Positions 44,628 through 53,121 of a stretch of DNA of 64,000 nucleotides are shown here, in pieces. Position 1 is the stretch's first letter. Every line of letters begins with the position of its first letter. A model generated the notes under the pieces. The model was given only the letters and a program-made list of their open reading frames with translations. It was not told where the DNA came from and made no database searches. Source of the DNA: G023898405 sp964368985 (GTDB taxonomy: Bacteria; Myxococcota; UBA727; JABDBI01); contig CAYJDW010000004.1 in the NCBI GenBank assembly GCA_964368985.1, forward strand, positions 9,053 to 73,052, written 5' to 3'. A program made the position numbers and the translations under genes.

Positions 44628-45785
44628 ATGAAGCTGCATGAATATCAAGCCAAAGATCTTTTACGTAAACGTGGTGTCTATACCCTTGACTCTCAGGTCT
44701 GCTTTACTCTTGAAGAGGCGAAGCAAGCGGTGAAAGATATTGGTGTGCCCTGTGTGGTTAAGGCTCAGGTTCATGCGGGTGGGCGCGGCAAGGCGGGCGG
44801 TGTGAAGCTCGCTAAAACTGAGAGTGACGCGATAAAATGTGCGGAAACTATTCTAGGAATGACCATTAAAACGCCGCAAACTACCGAGCAGGGACAAAAA
44901 GTTTCTTCGGTGTTAATCGAGAAGGCTTGCGCGATTAAAAGTGAACTTTATGTCAGCTTGCTCATTGATCGGGAAACGAGCAAAATTTGCCTTTTAGCGT
45001 CAAGCGAGGGTGGGGTTGATATTGAGGAAGTGGCTCATAAAAATCCTGATAGTATTAAAAAACTATTTATTGATAAGGCCATTGGGTTGATGCCCTACCA
45101 AGCACGGCTTTTGTCCACTGAATTGGGGATAAAACCGGTAGCGCAGAAGAAATTCGTCGCTCTTATGATGGGGGTGTATCGAGCTTTTATTGATTGCGAT
45201 GCTTCGATGATCGAGATCAATCCTTTGGTTATCACTGAAGACGATCGCGTGGTGGCCCTTGATGCCAAAATGACCATCGACGACAACGCGCTCTTTCGTC
45301 AACGTGTCATCAGCGAAATGCGTGATCCGAGTCAGGAAGATGAAAAGGAAATTGAGGCGCAACATCATGGTTTAAGTTATGTGGCTTTGGATGGTTCTAT
45401 CGGTTGCATGGTGAACGGCGCAGGGCTTGCCATGGCGACCATGGACATTATCAAGCATGTGGGTGGTAAGCCAGCTAACTTTTTAGATGTAGGTGGATCG
45501 GCCACCAAAGAAAGGGTCGAAGAAGCTTTGCGAATCATTGTGCGTGATGCTCAGGTGAAGTCGATTTTTGTTAACGTTTTTGGCGGGATCGCAAAATGTG
45601 ATGTTATTGCCGAGGGCGTGGTTAAAGCGGCCAAATCTCTCGATCTAAAAATGCCTCTGGTGGTTCGCCTGCAAGGTACCAATGTGGAGTTAGGGCGAGA
45701 AATTCTTAAGGCTTCAGGCTTAACTATTATCGCCGCCAACGACATGCTCGAAGGCGCCAAGCTCGCTGTGGCCAAAGCTAAATAA
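44628..45785 (+). CDS. sucC: Succinyl-CoA synthetase beta subunit
   Basis: 385 residues. With SucD it interconverts succinyl-CoA and succinate with nucleotide phosphorylation in the citric-acid cycle. The ATP-grasp start MKLHEYQAKDLLRKRGV, VKAQVHAGGRGKAGGVK and the C-terminal FVNVFGGIAKCDVIAEGVV are diagnostic. sucD follows 14 nt later. The pair links to the methylmalonyl-CoA mutase product. Confidence 0.97.
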   Translation: MKLHEYQAKDLLRKRGVYTLDSQVCFTLEEAKQAVKDIGVPCVVKAQVHAGGRGKAGGVKLAKTESDAIKCAETILGMTIKTPQTTEQGQKVSSVLIEKACAIKSELYVSLLIDRETSKICLLASSEGGVDIEEVAHKNPDSIKKLFIDKAIGLMPYQARLLSTELGIKPVAQKKFVALMMGVYRAFIDCDASMIEINPLVITEDDRVVALDAKMTIDDNALFRQRVISEMRDPSQEDEKEIEAQHHGLSYVALDGSIGCMVNGAGLAMATMDIIKHVGGKPANFLDVGGSATKERVEEALRIIVRDAQVKSIFVNVFGGIAKCDVIAEGVVKAAKSLDLKMPLVVRLQGTNVELGREILKASGLTIIAANDMLEGAKLAVAKAK

Positions 45786-45799
45786 ATAAGGGGACGAAA

Positions 45800-46672
45800 A
45801 TGGCAATTTTTATCGATGATTCCACCAAAGTGATGGTGCAAGGTATTACTGGCAATGCGGGCGCATTTCACGCGGAGCAAATGCTGAGCTATGGCACAAA
45901 ATTAGTGGCAGGCGTTACCCCTCAACGCGGCGGGGAGAAATTTCTTGATCGCGTGGGAATTTTTGAGAGCTGTCACGAGGCAAAAGCCCGTACGGGAGCC
46001 ACGGCATCGGTGATCTATGTGCCAGCTGCGGGCGCTGCCGACGCTATTCTTGAGGCTATTGATGCCGAACTTGATTTGGTGGTTTGCATCACTGAGGGGA
46101 TCCCCACTCTCGACATGGTGATGGTGAAAAACGCCCTCAAAAGCAAAAAAACTCGACTCATTGGACCAAACTGTCCCGGAATTATCGCGCCTGATCGTTG
46201 TAAAATCGGCATTATGCCCGGCTTCATTCATAAACGCGGGCCTGTTGGGGTTATTTCTCGTTCAGGTACTTTGACCTATGAGGCGGTTTTTCAGTTGAGT
46301 GAGCTCAACATTGGCCAATCAACCTGCATTGGAATAGGGGGAGATCCCATCATTGGCACTTCCTTTATTGATGCGCTTACTGCCTTTGAGCAGGATGCGG
46401 AAACCAAGGCAATTGTGATGATCGGGGAAATTGGCGGGAGCGACGAGGAAGATGCGGCCCAATTTATTCGGGATCACGTGTCAAAACCTGTGGTAGGTTT
46501 TATTGCTGGATTAACTGCCCCCGAAGGCAAACGCATGGGTCACGCAGGAGCGATAATATCGGGCGGCAAAGGTACAGCCGCGGCAAAACTAGAAGCTTTC
46601 AAAGATGCAAATATTTCCATTGCTCCGACGCCAGTTGAGATTGGTTTGAAAGTTAAAGAAGTATTGCGATAA
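45800..46672 (+). CDS. sucD: Succinyl-CoA synthetase alpha subunit
   Basis: 290 residues. CoA-binding Rossmann N-terminus (VMVQGITGNAGAFHAEQM), GPNCPGII, and the C-terminal GHAGAIISGGKGTA holding the His that is phosphorylated in the family. Preceded by a good ribosome-binding site (aagggga). It ends at a bidirectional terminator. Confidence 0.97.
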   Translation: MAIFIDDSTKVMVQGITGNAGAFHAEQMLSYGTKLVAGVTPQRGGEKFLDRVGIFESCHEAKARTGATASVIYVPAAGAADAILEAIDAELDLVVCITEGIPTLDMVMVKNALKSKKTRLIGPNCPGIIAPDRCKIGIMPGFIHKRGPVGVISRSGTLTYEAVFQLSELNIGQSTCIGIGGDPIIGTSFIDALTAFEQDAETKAIVMIGEIGGSDEEDAAQFIRDHVSKPVVGFIAGLTAPEGKRMGHAGAIISGGKGTAAAKLEAFKDANISIAPTPVEIGLKVKEVLR

Positions 46673-46707
46673 AAAAAACCGCCTGAACAAGGCGGTTAAT
46701 ATTTTTT
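46671..46707. terminator. Bidirectional rho-independent terminator
   Basis: A-run, aaccgcc (46677-46683), loop, ggcggtt (46691-46697), then aatattttttt-like T-rich DNA. It serves sucD (+) and the small secreted-protein gene at 46721 (-). Confidence 0.9.
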
Positions 46708-46720
46708 GGTTATGGATTCG

Positions 46721-47029
46721 TTAGCGGCCGCGACGGTCAGGATTCCCCGTCCTTCGAGGATAATACTGTTTCCCGGTGAATGTGCCGGGGCCCCAACCCG
46801 AGCCGTCGCGATAGACGGGATACCAGGGGATTTCAGCGGATGCCAAGCACGCGGCATCGTTAGGGCTACATTCTTCCACCGTAACAAGTTGAGAAGCACC
46901 TTCGTTTAGATTTAGCGCATTTGCGACGCTTTCATCACCATTATCATCTTCTGCATTCAGGGTGCTGCTGGCTCCGAAGAGAGCACAGGTTGCCAAAGGC
47001 AAGATTAATGCTTTTAAATTGAGTAACAT
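46721..47029 (-). CDS. Small secreted protein, member 1 of a tandem family
   Basis: 102 residues from ATG at 47029 (ggagg upstream), four codons inside a longer frame. The signal peptide MLLNLKALILPLATCALFGA with TLNAEDD is nearly the same as that of the next gene (MLFKLRFLVLPLAACALF, VLNAEDD), so the two are paralogues. The mature part is acidic, then DGSGWGPGTFTGKQYYPRR and a basic Arg/Gly end. Unlike its neighbours it lacks the GY-repeat tail, but has two Cys. Function unknown. Confidence 0.7.
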   Translation of the reverse strand: MLLNLKALILPLATCALFGASSTLNAEDDNGDESVANALNLNEGASQLVTVEECSPNDAACLASAEIPWYPVYRDGSGWGPGTFTGKQYYPRRTGNPDRRGR

Positions 47030-47127
47030 AGGTTCCTCCATTGGGCGATTTAAAGATATTAAATACGGCCTAATTAAAGGTTAATAAGTATCACTACGAA
47101 CGGCTGGCTATTCAAGCCTGATCCTAT

Positions 47128-47156
47128 AAAAAAAGAGCGGCTCGTGACCGCTCTTT
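47128..47156 (-). terminator. Rho-independent terminator (minus strand)
   Basis: aaagagcgg (47132-47140) and ccgctcttt (47148-47156), with an A-run on the plus strand (T-run on the minus transcript) at 47128-47134. It terminates the gene at 47188. Confidence 0.9.
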
Positions 47157-47187
47157 ACCAATAACGCTGGGTTATTAGCTATTTCGG

Positions 47188-47520
47188 CTAATAGTACCAG
47201 CTGTAATATGGATAGTACGAGGAATAATAGCTGTACGGATTGTACCAGCTGCTACCCCAACCGCCATAACCATAACCATAACCGTAACCGTAGCCATAGC
47301 CATAGCCACGACGGCCCCAACGACGCCAGTTATCAGTAGCGCCATCATCAAGGTTGATGCTATCATCAGCTGCAACGTTCATGTCTGCATCTTGAACTTG
47401 TAGTGAAGTACTTACGTTTTCATCACCATTATCATCATCTTCTGCATTCAGAACGCCAGCTCCCAAAAATAGAGCGCAGGCTGCCAAAGGCAAGACCAGG
47501 AATCTTAACTTGAACAACAT
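47188..47520 (-). CDS. Small secreted Gly/Tyr-rich protein, member 2 of a tandem family
   Basis: 110 residues. Signal peptide ending in LNA, then an acidic linker with DMNVAADD and LDDGATDNWRRWGRRG. A low-complexity tail of GY dipeptides (about 73-90) ends in YYPYYSWYY. Tyr/Gly/Trp-rich tails of this kind suggest a surface, matrix or adhesive peptide; this is inference. An aaggagataaact site precedes ATG. It has its own terminator and shares an upstream sequence element with member 1. Confidence 0.7.
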   Translation of the reverse strand: MLFKLRFLVLPLAACALFLGAGVLNAEDDDNGDENVSTSLQVQDADMNVAADDSINLDDGATDNWRRWGRRGYGYGYGYGYGYGYGGWGSSWYNPYSYYSSYYPYYSWYY

Positions 47521-47631
47521 AGTTTATCTCCTTTTTTAGCGATTTTATTATTAATTATTATCGCTTAGGGATAACATAATGAATGTCACTACATTCGGCT
47601 GGTTAATTTGGCGTTTGATCTGTATGAAAAT

Positions 47632-47657
47632 AAAAAAAAGGCGGTCAAATGACCGCC
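47632..47657 (-). terminator. Rho-independent terminator (minus strand)
   Basis: ggcggtc (47640-47646), loop aaat, gaccgcc (47651-47657), with eight As at 47632-47639 read as a U-tract on the minus transcript. It ends the gene at 47691. Confidence 0.92.
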
Positions 47658-47690
47658 CTCCTGCATAACCCTTGGTTTATGCACTACAAA

Positions 47691-48047
47691 CTAATAGTAC
47701 CAGTTGTAGTATGGATAGTATAATGGGGAATAGAGGTATGGATTCAACCAGCTACCCCAACCACCATAACCATATCCACCCCAGCCCAAGCCCAAACCAA
47801 AGCCACGGCCCCAACCACCACGGCCCCAACCGCGACGGCGCCATTCATCGGAGGCACCATCTTCGAGGCTCAAATCGGTGGAATTGATATCTACTGCCAA
47901 ATCGTCAGCTGCAACGTTCATGTCGTTGGCATCTACTACTTCAGTATCAACTGTAGGGACAGTTTCTGCATTCAAGTTGATAGCCAACAAAGCTACAGGA
48001 ACTGAGAAAAGGAGTGCCCATACTGGCAAACCAAAACGTACTCTCAT
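47691..48047 (-). CDS. Small secreted Gly/Trp/Tyr-rich protein, member 3 of a tandem family
   Basis: 118 residues. Signal peptide MRVRFGLPVWALLFSVPVALLAINLNA, acidic linker with DMNVAADD, then LEDGASDEWRRRGWGRGG, a G/W/Y-rich tail and the end YYPYYNWYY, which is almost identical to member 2. The shared linker and tail motifs with different signal peptides show descent from a common gene. Divergent from gltX. Function unknown. Confidence 0.7.
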   Translation of the reverse strand: MRVRFGLPVWALLFSVPVALLAINLNAETVPTVDTEVVDANDMNVAADDLAVDINSTDLSLEDGASDEWRRRGWGRGGWGRGFGLGLGWGGYGYGGWGSWLNPYLYSPLYYPYYNWYY

Positions 48048-48314
48048 GACCTAACCCCTCGCCACCCGCAAGAGTGGCTGCGAAAAACAGGCCATATAAA
48101 ATCAATTTGTATGCCCTGTCGTTATTATGTTCTGGCGGGTATGTATTAACGGCCTGGTGTAGGTGCATGTGTAATTCGCTAAATTGCGGCAAATAATATA
48201 TAAAAAATAGATCGTTTGGTAGTAATGGACGGGGCTGTCGGGGTATTGCGGAGTGAAATTATTCAGGCCAACTTAATAATCCCGGGATAAATCCAGCGCG
48301 AGGCGGACAAAAAA

Positions 48315-49754
48315 ATGAATAAAAAAAGCCAAATACGTGTGCGCATAGCACCTTCGCCCACTGGCGACCCACATGTTGGTACGGGTTATGTGGCCTTGTT
48401 CAACTATGCTTTTGCCAAAAAAAATGGCGGCCAATTCATATTAAGAATTGAAGATACCGATAGGGTCAGGTCGAGCAGAAAAAGCGAAGAAGATATTTTG
48501 GCCGCAGTTCGCTGGCTTGGCCTTAGTTGGGATGAAGGTCCTGATATTGGCGGGCCCTGTGGTCCTTATCGTCAAAGCGAAAGATCAGAGATTTACCAGG
48601 TCTATGCCCAGAAGTTATTGAATAATGGCTCGGCTTATAAATGCATATGTACCGGCGAACGTTTGGCTGAGCTAAGAAAACGCCAACAAATATTAAAACA
48701 GCCGACAGGTTATGACGGCCATTGCCGCAAAGCAGAGCCGGAAGAGATTGAAAAAACCATAGCTGCCGGTCAGCCTTTTGTGGTCCGCCTCAAAACCCCC
48801 AATGAGGGCCAGATGGTGATGCGCGATATTTTGCGCGGAGACATTACTATTAATTGTACTGAGGTGGATGATCAGGTGCTGGTGAAGAGCGATGGCTTTC
48901 CCACTTATCATCTTGCAAACGTGGTGGATGATCACCTAATGGGCATTAGCCATGTGATCAGAGGGGAGGAGTGGATTAGCTCCTTGCCTAAACATATTTT
49001 GCTTTACGAGGCTCTAGGCTTTGAAAAGCCACAATTTTGCCATTTGCCTTTGTTGCGCAATGCCGACAAATCAAAGGTTTCCAAGCGAAAAAATCCAGTT
49101 TCGCTCAATTATTTCAAAGAGGCCGGTTATTTACCCGATGCTCTGCTCAATTTTTTGGGCTTGATGGCCTATTCCAGCAAAGATGGCGAAATGTTTTCCC
49201 TGGACCAATTCGTCGAGCAATTTGATTTAGATAAAATAGCCCTGGGCGGCCCGGTTTTTGATGTCAAAAAATTATTATGGCTCAATGGCCGCTATTTACG
49301 TGAACTTCGTGATGATTCTCAGGTGGTTAAATATTTACAAGATCAGCTCTTCAATACTGAATATTTGAGTAAGATTGTGCCGCTCGTTAAAGAACGGGTA
49401 GAGAAATCCGAAGATTTCATTGAATACGCTGATTTTTTCTTTAAAGCTGAAGTGCCGGTAGCGATTGAGAATTATTTGATTGGCGATAATGATTCGAAGC
49501 TAAGTACTCAAATTATCGAACAATTATTAGAAAGCCTAGAAGCTTTAGGCGATTTTTCCTCGGCCACTATTAACGAGGCGTTAAAGCAGTTTTGCACCGA
49601 GCATAATCTTGCGGCCAAAAATGTCTTTATGCCTTTGCGCATGATGGTCAGCGGTAAAAAAGCCTCACCACCGTTGTTTGACACCATGGCTGTGCTAGGA
49701 AAAGAACGGTGCCGCACTCGTTTGAGAGCCGCCATTAACGCTTTAAGTAAATAG
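48315..49754 (+). CDS. gltX: Glutamyl-tRNA synthetase
   Basis: 479 residues, class I. RIAPSPTGDPHVGTGYVALF carries the HIGH-like motif, RIEDTDR is typical of GluRS, and KSKVSKRKNPVS is the KMSKS loop (KVSKR). It charges tRNA-Glu, and where amidotransferase is used may also charge tRNA-Gln. A 267-bp gap with no other gene precedes it. ndk follows 9 nt later. Confidence 0.95.
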   Translation: MNKKSQIRVRIAPSPTGDPHVGTGYVALFNYAFAKKNGGQFILRIEDTDRVRSSRKSEEDILAAVRWLGLSWDEGPDIGGPCGPYRQSERSEIYQVYAQKLLNNGSAYKCICTGERLAELRKRQQILKQPTGYDGHCRKAEPEEIEKTIAAGQPFVVRLKTPNEGQMVMRDILRGDITINCTEVDDQVLVKSDGFPTYHLANVVDDHLMGISHVIRGEEWISSLPKHILLYEALGFEKPQFCHLPLLRNADKSKVSKRKNPVSLNYFKEAGYLPDALLNFLGLMAYSSKDGEMFSLDQFVEQFDLDKIALGGPVFDVKKLLWLNGRYLRELRDDSQVVKYLQDQLFNTEYLSKIVPLVKERVEKSEDFIEYADFFFKAEVPVAIENYLIGDNDSKLSTQIIEQLLESLEALGDFSSATINEALKQFCTEHNLAAKNVFMPLRMMVSGKKASPPLFDTMAVLGKERCRTRLRAAINALSK

Positions 49755-49763
49755 GAGATATTC

Positions 49764-50192
49764 ATGGCCTTGGAAAAAACATTATCGATTATCAAACCTG
49801 ACGGTGTAGAAAGAAATCTCATCGGCAAAATCATTTCCCTCTTTGAAGAAAATGGTCTTAAGATTGTTGCTAGCCGTATGCAAATTTTGAGTCGCCACGA
49901 AGCTGAGGGTTTTTATGCTGTCCATAAAGACCGTCCTTTCTTCGGTGAGCTCGTTTCCTATATGTGCTCTGGCCCAATGTTGTTGATGGTTTTAGAAGGC
50001 GAAAATGCCATTGCTAAAAATCGCCAACTTATGGGCGCTACCAATCCTGCGGACGCTCTGCCTGGAACGATCAGAAAGCTATATTCTAAGTCGATCGGCG
50101 AAAATACCGTTCACGGCTCGGATGCTCCTGAGACCGCAGCTTTTGAAACTTCATGGTTCTTTAAGGGCAGCGACATTTGTAGCCGCCGATAG
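49764..50192 (+). CDS. ndk: Nucleoside diphosphate kinase
   Basis: 142 residues. It transfers gamma phosphate between nucleoside tri- and diphosphates via His117 in NTVHGSDAPE. ALEKTLSIIKPDGV at the start and GATNPADALPGTIR are family blocks. The aggagatattc site upstream is strong. Co-transcribed with gltX. Confidence 0.97.
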   Translation: MALEKTLSIIKPDGVERNLIGKIISLFEENGLKIVASRMQILSRHEAEGFYAVHKDRPFFGELVSYMCSGPMLLMVLEGENAIAKNRQLMGATNPADALPGTIRKLYSKSIGENTVHGSDAPETAAFETSWFFKGSDICSRR

Positions 50193-50235
50193 TTAGGGTG
50201 GCATATTCTACACAGAGCTAATACTCTCTCAACAA

Positions 50236-50381
50236 CTCCTCTCCCGCTTGCGGGAGAGGCTAGGGAGAGGGTGGAGAGACAAAAACGTGTGCTATTTATA
50301 GATTAGCCATTTTTGTTCAGTCCCACGCCTATTGTTGCTCCACCCTCTCCCCAAGCCCTCTCCCGCAAGCGGGCGAGGGAG
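50236..50381. repeat. Inverted-repeat element in the ndk-TPR intergenic region
   Basis: Arms 50236-50276 and 50338-50381 are inverted copies with a few differences (core ctctcccgcttgcgggagag / ggtggag ends), each arm itself containing a hairpin. The whole 304-bp gap 50193-50496 has no gene. It looks like a non-autonomous palindromic repeat. Confidence 0.7.
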
Positions 50382-50496
50382 CGTTGGCCTCAATCCAGTC
50401 TAGTAAGCATCAACCAACAACGCCTGCAAAGAAGGGCAGGGGTAGATCGGCACACATTTAGCTGGCATGAGCCTTTAGCGGTCGTTAAGTAACTAA

Positions 50497-51327
50497 ATGA
50501 AACGACCAAAATTCATGTCTTTATCGGTTCGCCGGAGTCTGTTGGTTTTCATTACTGCAGTGGCCCTCCCAGCTTTGTTTATGGGTTTTATAACCATGCC
50601 GGGCCAATCGCACCAAGTTGCTCACGAGAAAAATGGCCTGATCGATATTGAAGCGCTGATGCATAAAGTTCTGCTCCTTAACCAGCAGAAGAAGCATCAA
50701 GAAGCAGTTGATCTGCTCATGGCTGCCATGGAGAAAAATCAAGAAGATTCTTTGTTGAGAACCTTGTTGGTGCAAACTTTTGAGATGTTTCTCGATGATG
50801 AAATTCGCTTTGGTCAGCAAGACATCCAAGAAAATAAAAACAATATTGGCGCTTACCTCAGGGTAGCGGGTGCTTTGGAGCTGATGGGAGATAATTTCCG
50901 GGCCATGGAAACTCTTATCAATGGCGTAAGTCTTAATCCGAATGCCTCGGCGCTTTGGATGAAGGTGGGTAAGCTTGAGCACAAAGCCAAACGCGACTTA
51001 GAGGCTCTCGATATTTTTAAAGAGGTAATTCGTCTCGATCCTAAATCCAGCGACGCCTACAATAACGTGGCTTTCATTCTCGCACAAAGCACTAATTGTA
51101 ATGCCGAGGATTTGAAGCTTGCCGAGACTTATGCAGAGAAAGCGAGAAAACTTGATCCTAAAAACCCTGAATACTTAGACACTTTAGCCGAAGTAAATTT
51201 TCGCCAAGGTGATTCCATTCAGGCTCAGACTTTGATCAAAGAGGCCATTAAGCTTGCGCCCGAACGTAATTCTTTCAAGGACCAGTTAAGGCGTTTCAGT
51301 CAAAAGAGTCCGGTGTTGTTTGAATAA
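50497..51327 (+). CDS. TPR-repeat protein with N-terminal membrane anchor
   Basis: 276 residues. A hydrophobic segment at about 13-33 (LLVFITAVALPALFMGFI) is a signal anchor or signal peptide. About five TPR-like units follow (60-265), the clearest being ALWMKVGKLEHKAKRDLEAL and AYNNVAFILAQS, then PEYLDTLAEVNFRQGD. TPR arrays mediate protein contacts in the envelope or at the inner membrane. The partner is unknown. Confidence 0.8.
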   Translation: MKRPKFMSLSVRRSLLVFITAVALPALFMGFITMPGQSHQVAHEKNGLIDIEALMHKVLLLNQQKKHQEAVDLLMAAMEKNQEDSLLRTLLVQTFEMFLDDEIRFGQQDIQENKNNIGAYLRVAGALELMGDNFRAMETLINGVSLNPNASALWMKVGKLEHKAKRDLEALDIFKEVIRLDPKSSDAYNNVAFILAQSTNCNAEDLKLAETYAEKARKLDPKNPEYLDTLAEVNFRQGDSIQAQTLIKEAIKLAPERNSFKDQLRRFSQKSPVLFE

Positions 51328-51371
51328 TTTTGGCGCTTGACAGTGAAATATGATGTCATAAAACTCCTTTT

Positions 51372-51869
51372 GTGAAAGCACATATAATTAGCAGTCCAAC
51401 TCTTCATATAGTCCTCGACCGGCCATGCATTGCCGGCAATATTGCCGCTATCGTACGTATGAGCGTGGCCACGCAGTGCGCCGTCCACGTGTGCGGCCCA
51501 CTCATTTTCGACAACGCCGATAAAACTAAATGGCGAGCCGGCCTAGATTATTTTTACGGCGCTCGGCTTCATTTTCATCAGAGTTTAGAGCGCTGCTTGG
51601 CACTCTTAGGGCAAGAGCCTTGGCTTCTCGAAGTGGGCAGTGAGGTTGCACCCTGGAATGTGGCTCTGGTTCGCTCCTCAGTGGTAGTTTTAGGCCCCGA
51701 AACGGGTAGTATCAAAGAAAACATTATTAATCAGTACCATGACCGCCTCATTACCTTGCCGCAAATTGGCCCCGTGCGCTCCTTAAACCTGGCTCAATGT
51801 GCGGCTATCGTTACTTTTGAGGCGATTCGGCAGCAGATGGGTTATGACCTCTTGCTGGATTATGATTAA
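51372..51869 (+). CDS. trmL: tRNA (cytidine/uridine 34-2'-O)-methyltransferase TrmL-like
   Basis: 165 residues. A SPOUT (trefoil-knot) methyltransferase acting on the wobble base of leucine tRNAs. It aligns with TrmL: IVLDRPCIAGNIAAIVRMS near the start, AGLDYFYGA, VVLGPETGSI and the knot segment SLNLAQCAAIVTFEAIRQ. TrmL normally has PxNTGNIxR; here the N-T is replaced by IA, so SAM or tRNA contacts may differ slightly. GTG start. Confidence 0.83.
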   Translation: MKAHIISSPTLHIVLDRPCIAGNIAAIVRMSVATQCAVHVCGPLIFDNADKTKWRAGLDYFYGARLHFHQSLERCLALLGQEPWLLEVGSEVAPWNVALVRSSVVVLGPETGSIKENIINQYHDRLITLPQIGPVRSLNLAQCAAIVTFEAIRQQMGYDLLLDYD

Positions 51870-51918
51870 ATAAATACAGTAAAATAATAGATTTTATTAT
51901 TTTTTTGCAGTTATTTAG

Positions 51919-53121
51919 ATGGGTGAATTTATGGTATTTTTGGTGTTGAAATATTTATTTATCTTTGGCCTAATTGCTTGTTCATTTGGTGGTTGCGATG
52001 GAGAGTCTGATAGCTCCGATAGTTCCAAGGAGCGACCAAACGCGCCTCACCGACAAAGCCCTGGTAGCCCTCAACTCCCCTCGCGAATTCCCAGGCCGCC
52101 CTCGACGGTCATGAAGATCCTGGCTGATGCAGAGGCTTTAAACGGCAAGGGAGAAAATACCGAATTGTGGGGCAATTTATTAGAGGATTCCAAAAATTTC
52201 GCCACCAATGCTGCCAAGGCCCAGGAGCTTATAAATACCCCTTATCAGGGTTCTTATTTTGCTAATATTATATTTAATAATTTCGTTAAAATAATGGGGA
52301 AAAATCAAGTCATTCTGTCCAGGGCCGTTTCTCAGCCCCTTTTAGCGGAAATAAAGCGTCTTTTAGAACTTGTTTCTCCATCCACAGCAAACACTATTTT
52401 GAATCGAGTTGTCGATGGAAATTCTGTTATTTCTGCCGCTTTATCAGGCGGCCATTCTTTCACAGAATTTCTGGATTATGCATCTAAATATCAATTGGAT
52501 TTTGCGAGCCTGTCTCATCAACAGCTAGGCCATTATTTTACAATTTTCCACAAGTCGCCGGAGCGGATAATCTTTGTGGATAAAGCTTTGGTTGGTACCA
52601 ATAAAATTAATGATTTTGTTTTGTGGTCGGTAGCCTCGCCAGTAGGTTTGGCCCCCGGAGGCGGAATAAATTACTTATATAAAAATCTGAGCGCGGCTCG
52701 AAAAAAGGATATTAGAAAAACCTGGTTCCAGGAAGCTATTAGGCTGGCCAAGGTTTCAGCACTAGCGAGTAGAGCTGATGGAAGTGAGGTTGCTAATCTG
52801 GCACCTGTAAAGCTTTTGAACTCATTTAATAGTATACTTAACGAAGTTAAATTGGCCGATATGGTGAGCAATGATGCTAATCGTGATGTTAATCTCCTAA
52901 CCTTCACCGTTGATTTACTGAAAGGACCGCTATTCGCGGATCCACGAATCAAGGCACTGGTGAGTAAATTTATCACGACATTCAAATGGGGGCTAACTAA
53001 GGCTGATTACCAGGTTTTGGCGGCCGATGCTTTGGCTATAGCTGCCGGCGCTCAAGGCCTCAATAACCAAGCCGCTGCGCGCGCATTATTGGAATGGGAT
53101 GCGACGGGCATGAATTTTTAG
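51919..53121 (+). CDS. Predicted lipoprotein, function unknown
   Basis: 400 residues; ATG at 51931 is an equally good start. The signal peptide ends in a lipobox (FGGC, near residue 26), followed by a Ser/Asp- and Pro-rich spacer (about 30-60). The remainder is mostly helical, without a motif I know. Its last 36 bp overlap the 3' end of the convergent purC gene. Confidence 0.7.
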   Translation: MGEFMVFLVLKYLFIFGLIACSFGGCDGESDSSDSSKERPNAPHRQSPGSPQLPSRIPRPPSTVMKILADAEALNGKGENTELWGNLLEDSKNFATNAAKAQELINTPYQGSYFANIIFNNFVKIMGKNQVILSRAVSQPLLAEIKRLLELVSPSTANTILNRVVDGNSVISAALSGGHSFTEFLDYASKYQLDFASLSHQQLGHYFTIFHKSPERIIFVDKALVGTNKINDFVLWSVASPVGLAPGGGINYLYKNLSAARKKDIRKTWFQEAIRLAKVSALASRADGSEVANLAPVKLLNSFNSILNEVKLADMVSNDANRDVNLLTFTVDLLKGPLFADPRIKALVSKFITTFKWGLTKADYQVLAADALAIAAGAQGLNNQAAARALLEWDATGMNF

